Below are positions 25,806 to 32,741 of a stretch of 33,902 bases of DNA, piece after piece; the first letter of the stretch is position 1; the number at the start of each line of letters is the position of its first letter. Where the stretch lies: positions 1 to 33,902 of the forward strand of contig JAICHQ010000031.1 in the NCBI GenBank assembly GCA_025924815.1. The letters are read 5' to 3'. Position numbers and translations under genes: made by a program. The stretch comes from Nocardioides sp. (GTDB lineage Bacteria > Actinomycetota > Actinomycetes > Propionibacteriales > Nocardioidaceae). The notes beneath the pieces were generated by a model, which was not told the DNA's origin, did not search any database, and saw only the letters and a list, made by a program, of their open reading frames with translations.

Positions 25806-25821
25806 TGGTGCGCGGGACGGC

Positions 25822-26694
25822 TCACGGGGCCAGCACCACCGACCGGCTGAGGGCGCGGGGGTGATCCGGATCCAGCCCGCGCGCCGCAGCCGCCGCCACC
25901 GCGAGCTGCTGCACCTGGACCAGCTGGGCGAGGGGGTCGAGCGTGCCGGTCAGGACACGGGCTCCGGTGGACCCCACCTGGTCGACCAGGCCGGGCGGTG
26001 GCGTTCCCAGCATCCAGACCAGGCTGCGGGGGCCTGCGACCGCGATCGGCCCGTGCCGGTAGTCCATCGCCGGGTAGGACTCGGCCCACGCCTGGGCGGA
26101 CTCCCGCATCTTCAGCGCCGCCTCGTGGGCCAGCCCGAGGGTCCACCCGGTGCCGAGGAAGACGAAGTGGTCGTGGTCGGCCGGGTCGGCCGGGAGCGGG
26201 CCGGCGAGCGCGGCCTCGCCATCGGCGACGACCGGCTCCCCTTCGACGCCCAGGCCCGTGCGCAGCAGGGTCATGACCGTGGTCGGGAACCGCGTCTGGA
26301 CGATGCTCTCCTCGTCGGCGTAGTCCAGCACCACCATGTGGTCCACCAACGGCGTGAGCGGACCGTCGGGCACGGCGGTGAGGGCCACCGTGGTCTCGGC
26401 GTCCAGGGCGCGTATCGCGTCGATGATCTCCGTCGTGGTGCCGGAGCGGGTCAACGCGAGCACGGTGTCGTAGTGGCGGCGGACCGGGATCTCGGACGCG
26501 TAGGCCCAGTCGGTCTCGCCGTAGCCCGCGCGTTCGCGCAGGTCGGCGTACGACATCGCCATGAACGCCGAGGTCCCGCACCCGATGACGAGCATCCGGC
26601 GGTCGCGATCGGTCAGGTGCTCCGGGACGGCCTCGGTGGATGCCCGGCGCCACAGCCCGGGCTGCGACCGGATCTCGGCCTGGGTGAGCGTCAT
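25822..26694 (-). CDS. SIS-domain protein, AgaS/GlmS-isomerase-like
   Basis: A 290-residue protein with two sugar-isomerase (SIS) domains. The first has MLVIGCGTSAFMAMSYADLR and VLALTRSGTTTEIIDAIRAL, and the second has FVFLGTGWTLGLAHEAALKMRE, followed by YRHGPIAVAGPRSLVWMLG. The KMRESAQAWAESYPAMDYRHGP segment is typical of isomerases and deaminases acting on hexosamine or hexose 6-phosphates. In AgaS-type enzymes this chemistry converts galactosamine 6-phosphate to tagatose 6-phosphate. I prefer the ATG at 26694; GTG 26712 is possible. It lies 57 bases after GH4 on the same strand. Confidence 0.87.
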   Translation of the reverse strand: MTLTQAEIRSQPGLWRRASTEAVPEHLTDRDRRMLVIGCGTSAFMAMSYADLRERAGYGETDWAYASEIPVRRHYDTVLALTRSGTTTEIIDAIRALDAETTVALTAVPDGPLTPLVDHMVVLDYADEESIVQTRFPTTVMTLLRTGLGVEGEPVVADGEAALAGPLPADPADHDHFVFLGTGWTLGLAHEAALKMRESAQAWAESYPAMDYRHGPIAVAGPRSLVWMLGTPPPGLVDQVGSTGARVLTGTLDPLAQLVQVQQLAVAAAAARGLDPDHPRALSRSVVLAP

Positions 26695-26751
26695 GCAGGG
26701 CAGTATGCGCACAAATGCCCAGTTCGAACAAGATCGTGCAGTCGATTGTCC

Positions 26752-28062
26752 TCAGATGGACATCTGCTCGCGGAGCGGTTCCGGGAGCAGGGCCCCGTGC
26801 GCGGACACCAGCGCGTTGCAGAGCTCCCAGATCTGGTCGACGGTCAGGCTGGCGGCGGTGTTGGGGTCGACCATCGCGGCGACCCGGACCAGTCGCGGCT
26901 CGCCCTCCATCGCGGCGCGGACGGCCAGCTCCGCCGGACCGATGTAGGACCGGTTGACGGCCGCGCACTGGGGTGGCAGGTCGCCGACGCGGATCGGGTG
27001 GGCACCGAGCGCGTCCAGCACGGTGGGCACCTCCACCGCGAACCCGTCGGGGAGGTTCGTGATCAGGCCCCGGTTCGCGACGTTCGCCGAGATGACCCGC
27101 CTGGTGCCGGTCTCGAGCGAGTGGATGACCTGCGGTGCGTACTCCGTCGCCTCCGACCGGATCTCCAGACGCACGGAGCCGGCCAGCTGCTCACGCACTC
27201 GGTGGTACTCGGCCAGGTTCTCCGCGCTGATGTCGACGTACTCCCCCACGTGCAGCCGCAGCCGCTCGACCTCGCTCGGGTGGTGCAGATACCACGGGAC
27301 GTACTCGCTCGAGTGCTCGCTGGTCTCCGTGGGGTAATAGCCCAGGCGCCGGTACATGTCCACCCGGACACGCCGGCGCAGCTCGGGGTCGGCAGCGATC
27401 CGCTCGTCCAGCAACGGGTAGACGTCCTGCCCGTCACGCTCCCACCGCAGCACCCAGCCCTGGTGGTTCACACCCGCCGACCAGTAGCTCACCTCGTCGA
27501 GGGGCACGCCGACCAGCTGGCACAGGTCGTGCATCGTCCAGTGCACGGAGTGGCACAGGCCGAGCACCTTGAGCTCCGGGGCGACGCCATGCAGGTAGGT
27601 GACGTTCATGGCCATCGGGTTGGTGTAGTTGAGGAGCCAGGCATCCGGGCAGACCTCCGCCATGTCGCGAGCGATCCCGGCGAGGACCGGGAAGGTGCGC
27701 AGACCGCGGAAGATGCCGCCGATCCCGATCGTGTCGGCGATGGTCTGATGGAGCCCGAAACCCTCAGGGACCTCGAAGTCGCGGACCGTCGCCTCGTGCA
27801 TGCCCACCTGGATCACGTTGATCACGTAGTCGGCGCCGTCGAGCGCAGCCCGGCGTTCCGCATGCGCCGTGATCGCGGGCCGCGCCCCGACCTCACGAGC
27901 GGTCGCCTCGGCGATCGCCACGCCGGTCTCCAGCCGTTCGGCGTCGATGTCGTGCAGCGCGACGTGGACGTCGGACAGCTCCGGGAAGGAGAAGACGTCA
28001 CCGAGCAGGTCGCGGGTGAACACGACACTCCCCGCGCCGATGATCGCAATCGTGGCCGCCAT
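26752..28062 (-). CDS. Glycoside hydrolase family 4 (MelA-like, NAD/Mn-dependent)
   Basis: A 436-residue cytoplasmic glycosidase that works through NAD-dependent redox-elimination chemistry. The nucleotide-binding start is IAIIGAGSVVFTRDLL. GH4 metal and substrate markers are LLNYTNPMAMN (Asn145 to Asn148 region), the Cys170-His171 pair in LCHSVHW, and SAGVNHQGWVL. The Cys-His pair provides the Mn ligands in GH4. Family specificities include alpha- and beta-glucosides, alpha-galactosides and glucuronides, on free or 6-phosphorylated sugars. The CHSVH form and overall sequence are closest in my memory to alpha-galactosidase MelA, but this is only a suggestion. It is divergent from the PfkB gene; the ribosome-binding site is weak. 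Confidence 0.9.
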   Translation of the reverse strand: MAATIAIIGAGSVVFTRDLLGDVFSFPELSDVHVALHDIDAERLETGVAIAEATAREVGARPAITAHAERRAALDGADYVINVIQVGMHEATVRDFEVPEGFGLHQTIADTIGIGGIFRGLRTFPVLAGIARDMAEVCPDAWLLNYTNPMAMNVTYLHGVAPELKVLGLCHSVHWTMHDLCQLVGVPLDEVSYWSAGVNHQGWVLRWERDGQDVYPLLDERIAADPELRRRVRVDMYRRLGYYPTETSEHSSEYVPWYLHHPSEVERLRLHVGEYVDISAENLAEYHRVREQLAGSVRLEIRSEATEYAPQVIHSLETGTRRVISANVANRGLITNLPDGFAVEVPTVLDALGAHPIRVGDLPPQCAAVNRSYIGPAELAVRAAMEGEPRLVRVAAMVDPNTAASLTVDQIWELCNALVSAHGALLPEPLREQMSI

Positions 28063-28154
28063 GCCGAGAGACTAGGGCCGATCGAGCATTACGCTCAACT
28101 TCGTACGACCAATTTTGAGCATTCGCGCAGTCGTGCCGTCCCGAAGGAGCTCGC
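28063..28154. promoter_or_regulatory. Divergent GH4/pfkB control region with repeated GAGCATT elements
   Basis: The heptamer GAGCATT occurs at 28084-28090 and again at 28117-28123, 33 bases apart (about three helical turns), same orientation. The first forms a short palindrome GAGC-attac-GCTC, and the second continues into CGCGCAGTC (28124-28132). A good GAAGGAG ribosome-binding site precedes the pfkB ATG. Spacing in phase with the helix suits an operator for the DeoR-type regulator. Confidence 0.45.
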
Positions 28155-29099
28155 ATGACCCGACCAGACGTCCTCGTCGTCGGGGACGCCAACCCCGACC
28201 TGCTGCTCACGGGCGACGCGGTCCCCCGGTTCGGTCAGGCCGAGACGTTGGTGGAGAGTGCGGATCTCGTGCTCGGAGGGTCGGCTGCGATCGTCGCGTG
28301 CGGCCTGGCGCGGCTCGGAGTGCCCACGGCTCTCGCGGCGACGGTCGGTGACGACCTCTACGGCGAGTTCGTGCGCGGCGCACTGGCGGACCGCGGGGTG
28401 GATGTCCGCTGGCTGCGCACCGACGCCTCGGTCCCGACCGGCCTCAGCGTCGTGCTGTCGGTCGGCGACCGGGCCATCCTCACCCACCCGGGGACGATCG
28501 CCACGAGCGGGCCGGAGATCGTCGACGACGACCTCGTGACGAGGGTGGGGCACGTCCACAGCGCGTCGTGCTTCCTGCAGCCACGGCTCGCGCCCCACCT
28601 GCCGCGCCTGCTCGCAGCAGCCCGTGAGGGAGGCGCGACAACGTCGGTGGACACCAACTGGGACCCCTCGGGGAGGTGGGACGGCGCCCTCCCGCTGCTC
28701 GAGCAGGCCGACGTCCTCATGCCCAACGCCCAAGAGCTCCGTGCGCTCACCGGCCGCCCCGACCTGGACGAGGCTGCCCGGGTCGCGCTCGGTCTGGGCT
28801 GCCGCGTCGCGCTCAAGGACGGCGCGGACGGCGGCACGCTGTGGGACGCCCCGGACGTCGTACGTCGCGTTCCCGCGCCCGCGGTGACGGCCGTCGACAC
28901 CACCGGAGCCGGCGACTCGTTCGACGCGGGATTCATCAGCGGCATGCTCGACGGGCTCTCCGGTGAGGAGTGCCTGACCCGGGCGGTGCGGTGCGGCAGC
29001 CTCTCGACGCGAGGGGTCGGCGGCACGGCGGCGCAACCGACCCTGCCCGAGGTGCGCGACGGATTTCGTGCTGCACCGCCCACCTGGGACAATGGGTGA
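28155..29099 (+). CDS. PfkB-family carbohydrate kinase
   Basis: A 314-residue ribokinase-fold kinase. The N-terminal VVGDANPDLLLTG, the glycine pair in VLGGSAAIVACGLARLG and the C-terminal signature DTTGAGDSFDAGFISGM, with catalytic Asp254 in the anion-hole motif GAGD (251-254), are intact. The ATG at 28155 has the GAAGGAG site. In this cluster it is the only kinase, so it would phosphorylate either the imported free sugar or a ketose phosphate such as tagatose 6-phosphate; the specificity cannot be read from sequence. bL37 follows 43 bases downstream. Confidence 0.92.
   Translation: MTRPDVLVVGDANPDLLLTGDAVPRFGQAETLVESADLVLGGSAAIVACGLARLGVPTALAATVGDDLYGEFVRGALADRGVDVRWLRTDASVPTGLSVVLSVGDRAILTHPGTIATSGPEIVDDDLVTRVGHVHSASCFLQPRLAPHLPRLLAAAREGGATTSVDTNWDPSGRWDGALPLLEQADVLMPNAQELRALTGRPDLDEAARVALGLGCRVALKDGADGGTLWDAPDVVRRVPAPAVTAVDTTGAGDSFDAGFISGMLDGLSGEECLTRAVRCGSLSTRGVGGTAAQPTLPEVRDGFRAAPPTWDNG
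29065..29093 (+). promoter_or_regulatory. Possible promoter for bL37 within the pfkB 3' end
   Basis: TTCGTG at 29065-29070 and GACAAT at 29088-29093, with a 17-base spacer, give a weak sigma70-type match about 50 bases before the bL37 start. A separate promoter would free the ribosomal gene from sugar control. Confidence 0.3.
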
Positions 29100-29142
29100 T
29101 CGCCTGTGCCGGAGCGCGCGGGCCGACGACCAGGAGGACACC

Positions 29143-29217
29143 ATGGGCAAGACCGGACGCAAGCGTCGCGGCCGCAAGAAGAAGGCCGCCAACCACGGCA
29201 AGCGCCCCAACGCCTGA
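29143..29217 (+). CDS. 50S ribosomal protein bL37, 24 residues
   Basis: The ORF encodes MGKTGRKRRGRKKK followed by AANHGKRPNA and a TGA. The Arg/Lys-rich start and the ANHGKRPNA ending match the short actinobacterial ribosomal protein bL37 seen in mycobacterial ribosome structures. A strong AGGAGG ribosome-binding site lies six bases before the ATG. It is followed by a perfect terminator hairpin. In other actinobacteria this gene sits near the SigH/SigR-RsrA genes, as here. It is too short for ordinary ORF cut-offs and is easily missed. Confidence 0.92.
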   Translation: MGKTGRKRRGRKKKAANHGKRPNA

Positions 29218-29249
29218 GCGCGCCCCACCCAGAGCGCCTCACACGAAAC

Positions 29250-29280
29250 AGCCCCCGTACCTCAGGTACGGGGGCTTTCT
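29250..29280. terminator. Bidirectional intrinsic terminator between bL37 and rsrA
   Basis: Perfect 12-bp stem: AGCCCCCGTACC (29250-29261) and GGTACGGGGGCT (29265-29276) with a 3-base loop, followed by TTTCT on the plus strand and, on the minus strand, GTTTC. It separates the convergent bL37 and sigR-rsrA transcripts. Confidence 0.9.
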
Positions 29281-29314
29281 GTCGGCACCTTGCGAGCGGG
29301 CTCGCCGCGGACGC

Positions 29315-29572
29315 TCAGCCCTCGGTGTAGGTGACCTGGATCTGCTGGATCTGGACCCGCACCCGCTGCCGCAGGCTGTCGGGTGCGTGCTCCATGCACG
29401 ACCGCGCGACAAGCGCCTTCACGGTGCGCTGCAGGTCGTAGCTCTGCAGGCAGGGAGCGCACTCCTCGAGATGGGCCCTGACGTCGGCCACCTCGCCGGC
29501 GCCCAGCTCGTTGTCGAGCAGGCACACGATGCGCTCCAGGAAGTCGGCACAGGTCTCGTCGCTGGTCGTCAT
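29315..29572 (-). CDS. rsrA: Zinc-binding anti-sigma factor RsrA/RshA
   Basis: An 85-residue redox-sensitive anti-sigma factor. The ZAS motif is His34-x3-Cys38-x2-Cys41 (HLEECAPC), with an N-terminal Cys8, matching the RsrA zinc ligands and redox cysteines. Further cysteines are Cys17 and Cys59. In Streptomyces, disulfide stress oxidises such cysteines, expels zinc and releases SigR. The start overlaps the SigR stop by 4 bases (29569-29572), so the pair is translationally coupled. The C-terminal half ([18 protein letters not shown]) contacts sigma in homologues. Confidence 0.94.
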   Translation of the reverse strand: MTTSDETCADFLERIVCLLDNELGAGEVADVRAHLEECAPCLQSYDLQRTVKALVARSCMEHAPDSLRQRVRVQIQQIQVTYTEG

Positions 29573-30246
29573 GACGCCGAACCCCCTGATGTGCGGTCGT
29601 GTCCGGCCGGCAGCAGGTCGTGGGCGCGGACGTAGTCCGAGAGCATGTCACGCAGCTGACGTCGTCCGCGGTGGAGCCGGGACATCACCGTGCCGATCGG
29701 CGTGCCCATGATCTCAGCGATCTCCTTGTAGGCGAAGCCCTCCACGTCGGCGAGGTAGACCGCGAGGCGGAACTCCTCGGGCAGGCGCTGCAGCGCCTCC
29801 TTCACCTCGGAGTCGGGCAGGTGCTCCAACGCCTCGCTCTCGGCCGACTTCAGCCCGCTCGAGCTGTGGGACTCCGCCCGCGCGAGCTGCCAGTCCTCGA
29901 CGTCCTCCGACATCGCCTGCTGGGGCTGCCGCTGCTTCTTGCGGTAGTTGTTGATGAACGTGTTGGTCAGGATGCGGTACAGCCAGGCCTTGAGGTTGGT
30001 GCCCGGACGGAACTGGTGGAACGACGCGTACGCCTTGGCGAACGTCTCCTGCACGAGGTCCTCGGCGTCGGACGGGTTGCGGGTCATTCGCATGGCCGCG
30101 CCGTACAGCTGGTCGAGGAACGGCAGCGCGTCGCGCTCGAAGCGGGCGACCCGCTCGGGGTCGGTCTCCGTCGCGACGTCGACCTCCGCGACGCCGTCGT
30201 CGGCGGGGTCCGCGGCCAGGTCGGAGAGATCCGGGTGGTCTGTCAT
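29569..30246 (-). CDS. sigR: ECF sigma factor SigR/SigH (disulfide/heat stress)
   Basis: A 225-residue ECF sigma factor. Region 2 runs from [33 protein letters not shown] to the [19 protein letters not shown] helix. Region 4 contains [45 protein letters not shown]. The RKKQRQPQ and EDWQL linker is typical of SigR. I choose the ATG at 30246, which has a GGGAG ribosome-binding site. An in-frame ATG at 30303 would add 19 residues, but the SigR-type promoter would start transcription downstream of it. It targets thioredoxin and related regulons in Streptomyces and M. tuberculosis. Confidence 0.94.
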   Translation of the reverse strand: MTDHPDLSDLAADPADDGVAEVDVATETDPERVARFERDALPFLDQLYGAAMRMTRNPSDAEDLVQETFAKAYASFHQFRPGTNLKAWLYRILTNTFINNYRKKQRQPQQAMSEDVEDWQLARAESHSSSGLKSAESEALEHLPDSEVKEALQRLPEEFRLAVYLADVEGFAYKEIAEIMGTPIGTVMSRLHRGRRQLRDMLSDYVRAHDLLPAGHDRTSGGSAS

Positions 30247-30303
30247 CGTCTCCCAGCCTACCGGGGGCCGGGAGCGGTCCATGAGTGCGAGCACGAACCG
30301 CAT

Positions 30304-30329
30304 AACGCCCCGCTCGGGTCAGGGATTCC
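30304..30329 (-). promoter_or_regulatory. SigR/SigH-type autoregulatory promoter of sigR
   Basis: On the minus strand, GGAAT (30329-30325) is followed by exactly 18 bases and GTT (30306-30304), matching the SigR/SigH consensus GGAAT-N18/19-GTT. Transcription should begin a few bases downstream, inside the in-frame ATG at 30303, so translation from this mRNA must start at 30246. It lies in the 3' end of the upstream hydrolase gene. Confidence 0.75.
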
Positions 30330-30957
30330 CGGTGACCTCGCGGACCAGCCACTCCAGCGTCGCCTCGACGACCAGGTCGAGAGCCTCGCTCTGGGACACC
30401 GGTGCCCGGGCCGGCACCCTCAGCCCGTGGTCGGCGGCGGGTACGACGGCCAGGTCGGTCTGCTCGGGGAACTCCTCGGGCAGACCCATGTTGTCGCGCT
30501 CGCCCTGCACCACCAGCGTGGGGACTCCCGCAGCGGCGAGCTCGCCGACCCGGGTCCGCTCGGGACGACCCGGCGGATGCAGCGGGAACGACAGCGCCAG
30601 GCAGCCGGCGGCGCCGAGACGGGTGGCGCAACGGGCGGCCGACCGCGCGCCGGCGGAGCGCCCGCCCACGATCAGAGGTGTTCGCGGGCGCAGGACGCGA
30701 GCGGCCGCCTCGAGGCCGACGTCGAGCGTGGGCGGGGCCGAGGCGATCTTCCTTCCCGCGACCCGCCACGGCTGCTCGAAGAGAGCCACCGTCACGCCCT
30801 GCCGCGGGAGCGCCGCTGCCAGCGCCGTCAGGTCACGCGCGTCGACACCGCTGCCGGCACCGTGGCTGAGCAGCAGGGTCGCGGTCGCGTCGCGCGCGAC
30901 GTACAGGTCGAGCCGCCCCTCGCCGTACGGCGTCGGGACCGGCCGCGAGTGGGTCAC
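30319..30957 (-). CDS. Alpha/beta hydrolase (KANL3/Tex30-like, dienelactone-hydrolase type)
   Basis: A 212-residue alpha/beta-hydrolase-fold protein. LLLSHGAGSGVDARDL is the oxyanion-hole region, LIVGGRSAGARSAARCA is the nucleophile elbow with Ser in GRSAG, VVQGERDNMG supplies the acidic residue and ADHGLRVP the histidine. The substrate is unknown; esterase or hydrolase activity is likely. It ends about 70 bases before the preferred sigR start, on the same strand, and its 3' end contains the SigR-type promoter. Eight bases separate its start from the stop of the SRAP gene, so the two may be co-transcribed. Confidence 0.83.
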   Translation of the reverse strand: MTHSRPVPTPYGEGRLDLYVARDATATLLLSHGAGSGVDARDLTALAAALPRQGVTVALFEQPWRVAGRKIASAPPTLDVGLEAAARVLRPRTPLIVGGRSAGARSAARCATRLGAAGCLALSFPLHPPGRPERTRVGELAAAGVPTLVVQGERDNMGLPEEFPEQTDLAVVPAADHGLRVPARAPVSQSEALDLVVEATLEWLVREVTGNP

Positions 30958-30964
30958 GCGCCGC

Positions 30965-31738
30965 TCACGAGAGGGCGTCCTCGGCAGGGATCGGCGCGAT
31001 CAGCTCCGGCCCGTTGTTGCGCACGTTGTTGACGTCGGTCGACACCGGGAACGCCTCGAGTCGCCCGGGCGCGGCCGGCACCAGCAGCGACAACAGGTCG
31101 TCGCGAGCCGAGACGGCGGGATCGAGCCACTCGGACCACCGGTCGCGCTCGACCATCAGCGGCATCCGGTCGTGGATGTGACCCACGGCGTCCTCGGCCT
31201 CGGTCGTCAGCACGGTGCAGGTCCACCGGAAGCGATCGGGGTCGTCCTCGGACCGGTCGGGGTCGCGCCAGATCTCGTAGAGCCCGGCCATCGCCAGGAC
31301 GCCGCCGTCCTGCGGATGGATGTAGAAGGGCTGCTTGAGCGGGCGTCCGGACCTGCCCTTCACCTGGGTCGGGTACCACTCGTAGTAGCCGTCGGCCGGC
31401 AGCAGACACCGCCGCGACGCGAAGGCGCGCTTGTACGCCGGCTTGTCCGCGACCGTCTCCATCCGCGCGTTGATCATCCGGTTGCCGATCGCGGGGTCCT
31501 TGGCCCACGACGGGACCAGGCCCCAGGTGAGCACCCGCAACTGACGCTGGGGAGGCTCGGGATCGGGGTCGTCACGAGCAGAGGGAGACCGCTCCATCAC
31601 GGCGTACACCGGCTTGGTCGGCGCGACGTTGTAGTCGGGCGCCAGCGCCTCGGTGACCTTGTCGGCCCCGGGGGCGGAGATCTCGAACTCCTCGATCAGG
31701 TCCTCCGGCTTCCGGCTGGAGGCGTAGCGACCGCACAT
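30965..31738 (-). CDS. SRAP-domain (HMCES/YedK-like) abasic-site DNA-protein crosslinking protein
   Basis: A 257-residue protein beginning MCGRYASS, where Cys2 becomes the N-terminal nucleophile that forms a thiazolidine link to abasic sites in single-stranded DNA. Other family residues are NVAPT, the Asn/Arg segment MINARMETVADKPAYKRAF, RCLLPADGYYEWYP (Glu) and GHIHDRMPLMVERDRWSEWL (His). These fit the conserved SRAP active site. The family protects abasic sites during replication. It lies upstream of the hydrolase and sigR genes on the same strand. The gene in this neighbourhood of M. tuberculosis is Rv3226c. Confidence 0.93.
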   Translation of the reverse strand: MCGRYASSRKPEDLIEEFEISAPGADKVTEALAPDYNVAPTKPVYAVMERSPSARDDPDPEPPQRQLRVLTWGLVPSWAKDPAIGNRMINARMETVADKPAYKRAFASRRCLLPADGYYEWYPTQVKGRSGRPLKQPFYIHPQDGGVLAMAGLYEIWRDPDRSEDDPDRFRWTCTVLTTEAEDAVGHIHDRMPLMVERDRWSEWLDPAVSARDDLLSLLVPAAPGRLEAFPVSTDVNNVRNNGPELIAPIPAEDALS

Positions 31739-31830
31739 AGGGCCAGCCTAGGCAAGCCCACTGACCGAGAGCCCGCCGAGACCACGGCACACCGGATGTC
31801 GAGGCGCTCGCGCGACCTGGCCCCTCGGGC

Positions 31831-32595
31831 TCAGCTGGTCGCTTGGTCCCTGGAGAGCTCGTCGAGCAGGCTGGAGGCCTGGTCGGCCACCAGCGGCAGG
31901 CTCTCGCTCCAGATGCGGACGCCGCCGAACCCGCGTTCGCCGACCTCGAGCAGGCTGCGCAGGAGCGTCGTACGACGGGCCAGGCCCTCGTTGCGAGCCG
32001 CCAGGACCACGATCCGGCGGGGTCCGATCCGGCAGACGGTCTCGCCCGCGGAGAACACCGAACGGGCGGACTCCCCGATCCGGGACATCCTCAGGTCGAG
32101 GCCGAAGACCTCGTCGGCGACCCCGGACAGGCGCGGCGCGGCGGCTTCCACCACGACCAGCGCGAAACGGTCGCGCAGGGGGGCCGGCCCGCGGGTGTCC
32201 CCCCGGTACAGCTCCGTGAGCCGACCCCGTAGATGAGCCATGCTGGCCAACCCGGTCAGCGGGTCGGCACACGACAGCTGGTGCAGGTACGCGAGCGTCG
32301 CCTCGCTCCAGCCCAGCGCCACCGCACACGCATCGGTGAACGCGGGCTCCGTACCGAGCACCACCTCGTAGGTCGTGCGAAGATCCGCCAGGGTCTCCTC
32401 CAGTGAGACCCCCTGGCTGCCCTGCAACCGGCCCACCACTTCACAGGCATCGGTGGCTGTACGGCCGGCGATCAAGGCCTCAGCGACGGCCTCGAAACGC
32501 ACCGGCATCTCCCCCCGAACCTGCTCGAAGAGCGCAGGAAGGGATGCGGAGGGAGGCCCGGGCACCACCTTGTCCCGGAATGCCCAGAACCCCAT
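31831..32595 (-). CDS. Degenerate GGDEF-like protein
   Basis: A 254-residue protein with a helical N-terminal part and a segment DPLTGLASMAHLRGRLTELY, which matches the start of GGDEF diguanylate cyclase domains. The GGDEF signature itself is not recognisable: the equivalent place reads CRIGPRRIVVLAARN. It is therefore unlikely to make cyclic di-GMP and may act as a sensor or binding protein. The ATG at 32595 has a strong GGAGG site; the frame also begins at 32658. It is divergent from the ECF sigma gene across 146 bases. I do not recognise the N-terminal domain. Confidence 0.7.
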   Translation of the reverse strand: MGFWAFRDKVVPGPPSASLPALFEQVRGEMPVRFEAVAEALIAGRTATDACEVVGRLQGSQGVSLEETLADLRTTYEVVLGTEPAFTDACAVALGWSEATLAYLHQLSCADPLTGLASMAHLRGRLTELYRGDTRGPAPLRDRFALVVVEAAAPRLSGVADEVFGLDLRMSRIGESARSVFSAGETVCRIGPRRIVVLAARNEGLARRTTLLRSLLEVGERGFGGVRIWSESLPLVADQASSLLDELSRDQATS

Positions 32596-32741
32596 GACGC
32601 CTCCCTCCGAATCACTCCGACCAGCGCTCTCCGCCGATGGGACGGGGCGTGGGGACAAGCATGATGCCGGTTTGGCGGAAAAATCTCGATCTTCCGCTCA
32701 TACTTGCATCACAGGTCTCGGTTCCCCCCGTTGGAGTAGGT
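32596..32741. promoter_or_regulatory. Divergent control region with inverted repeat
   Basis: Between the GGDEF-like gene and the ECF sigma gene lies GCGGAA (32675-32680) opposite TTCCGC (32692-32697), separated by 11 bases, a possible operator. CATACT at 32699-32704 is a weak -10-like element. GGAG (32733-32736) precedes the GTG start of the sigma gene by five bases. Confidence 0.35.

Noticed and set aside
25435..28158. 907-residue open frame on the plus strand across SIS and GH4
   Set aside because: It is antisense to two well-supported genes on the minus strand, is His/Asp/Val/Arg-rich with no motif, and such long antisense frames are expected from GC-rich third positions.
29599..31032. 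477-residue plus-strand frame opposite sigR and the hydrolase
   Set aside because: Antisense to well-recognised genes; composition typical of GC-bias artefacts.
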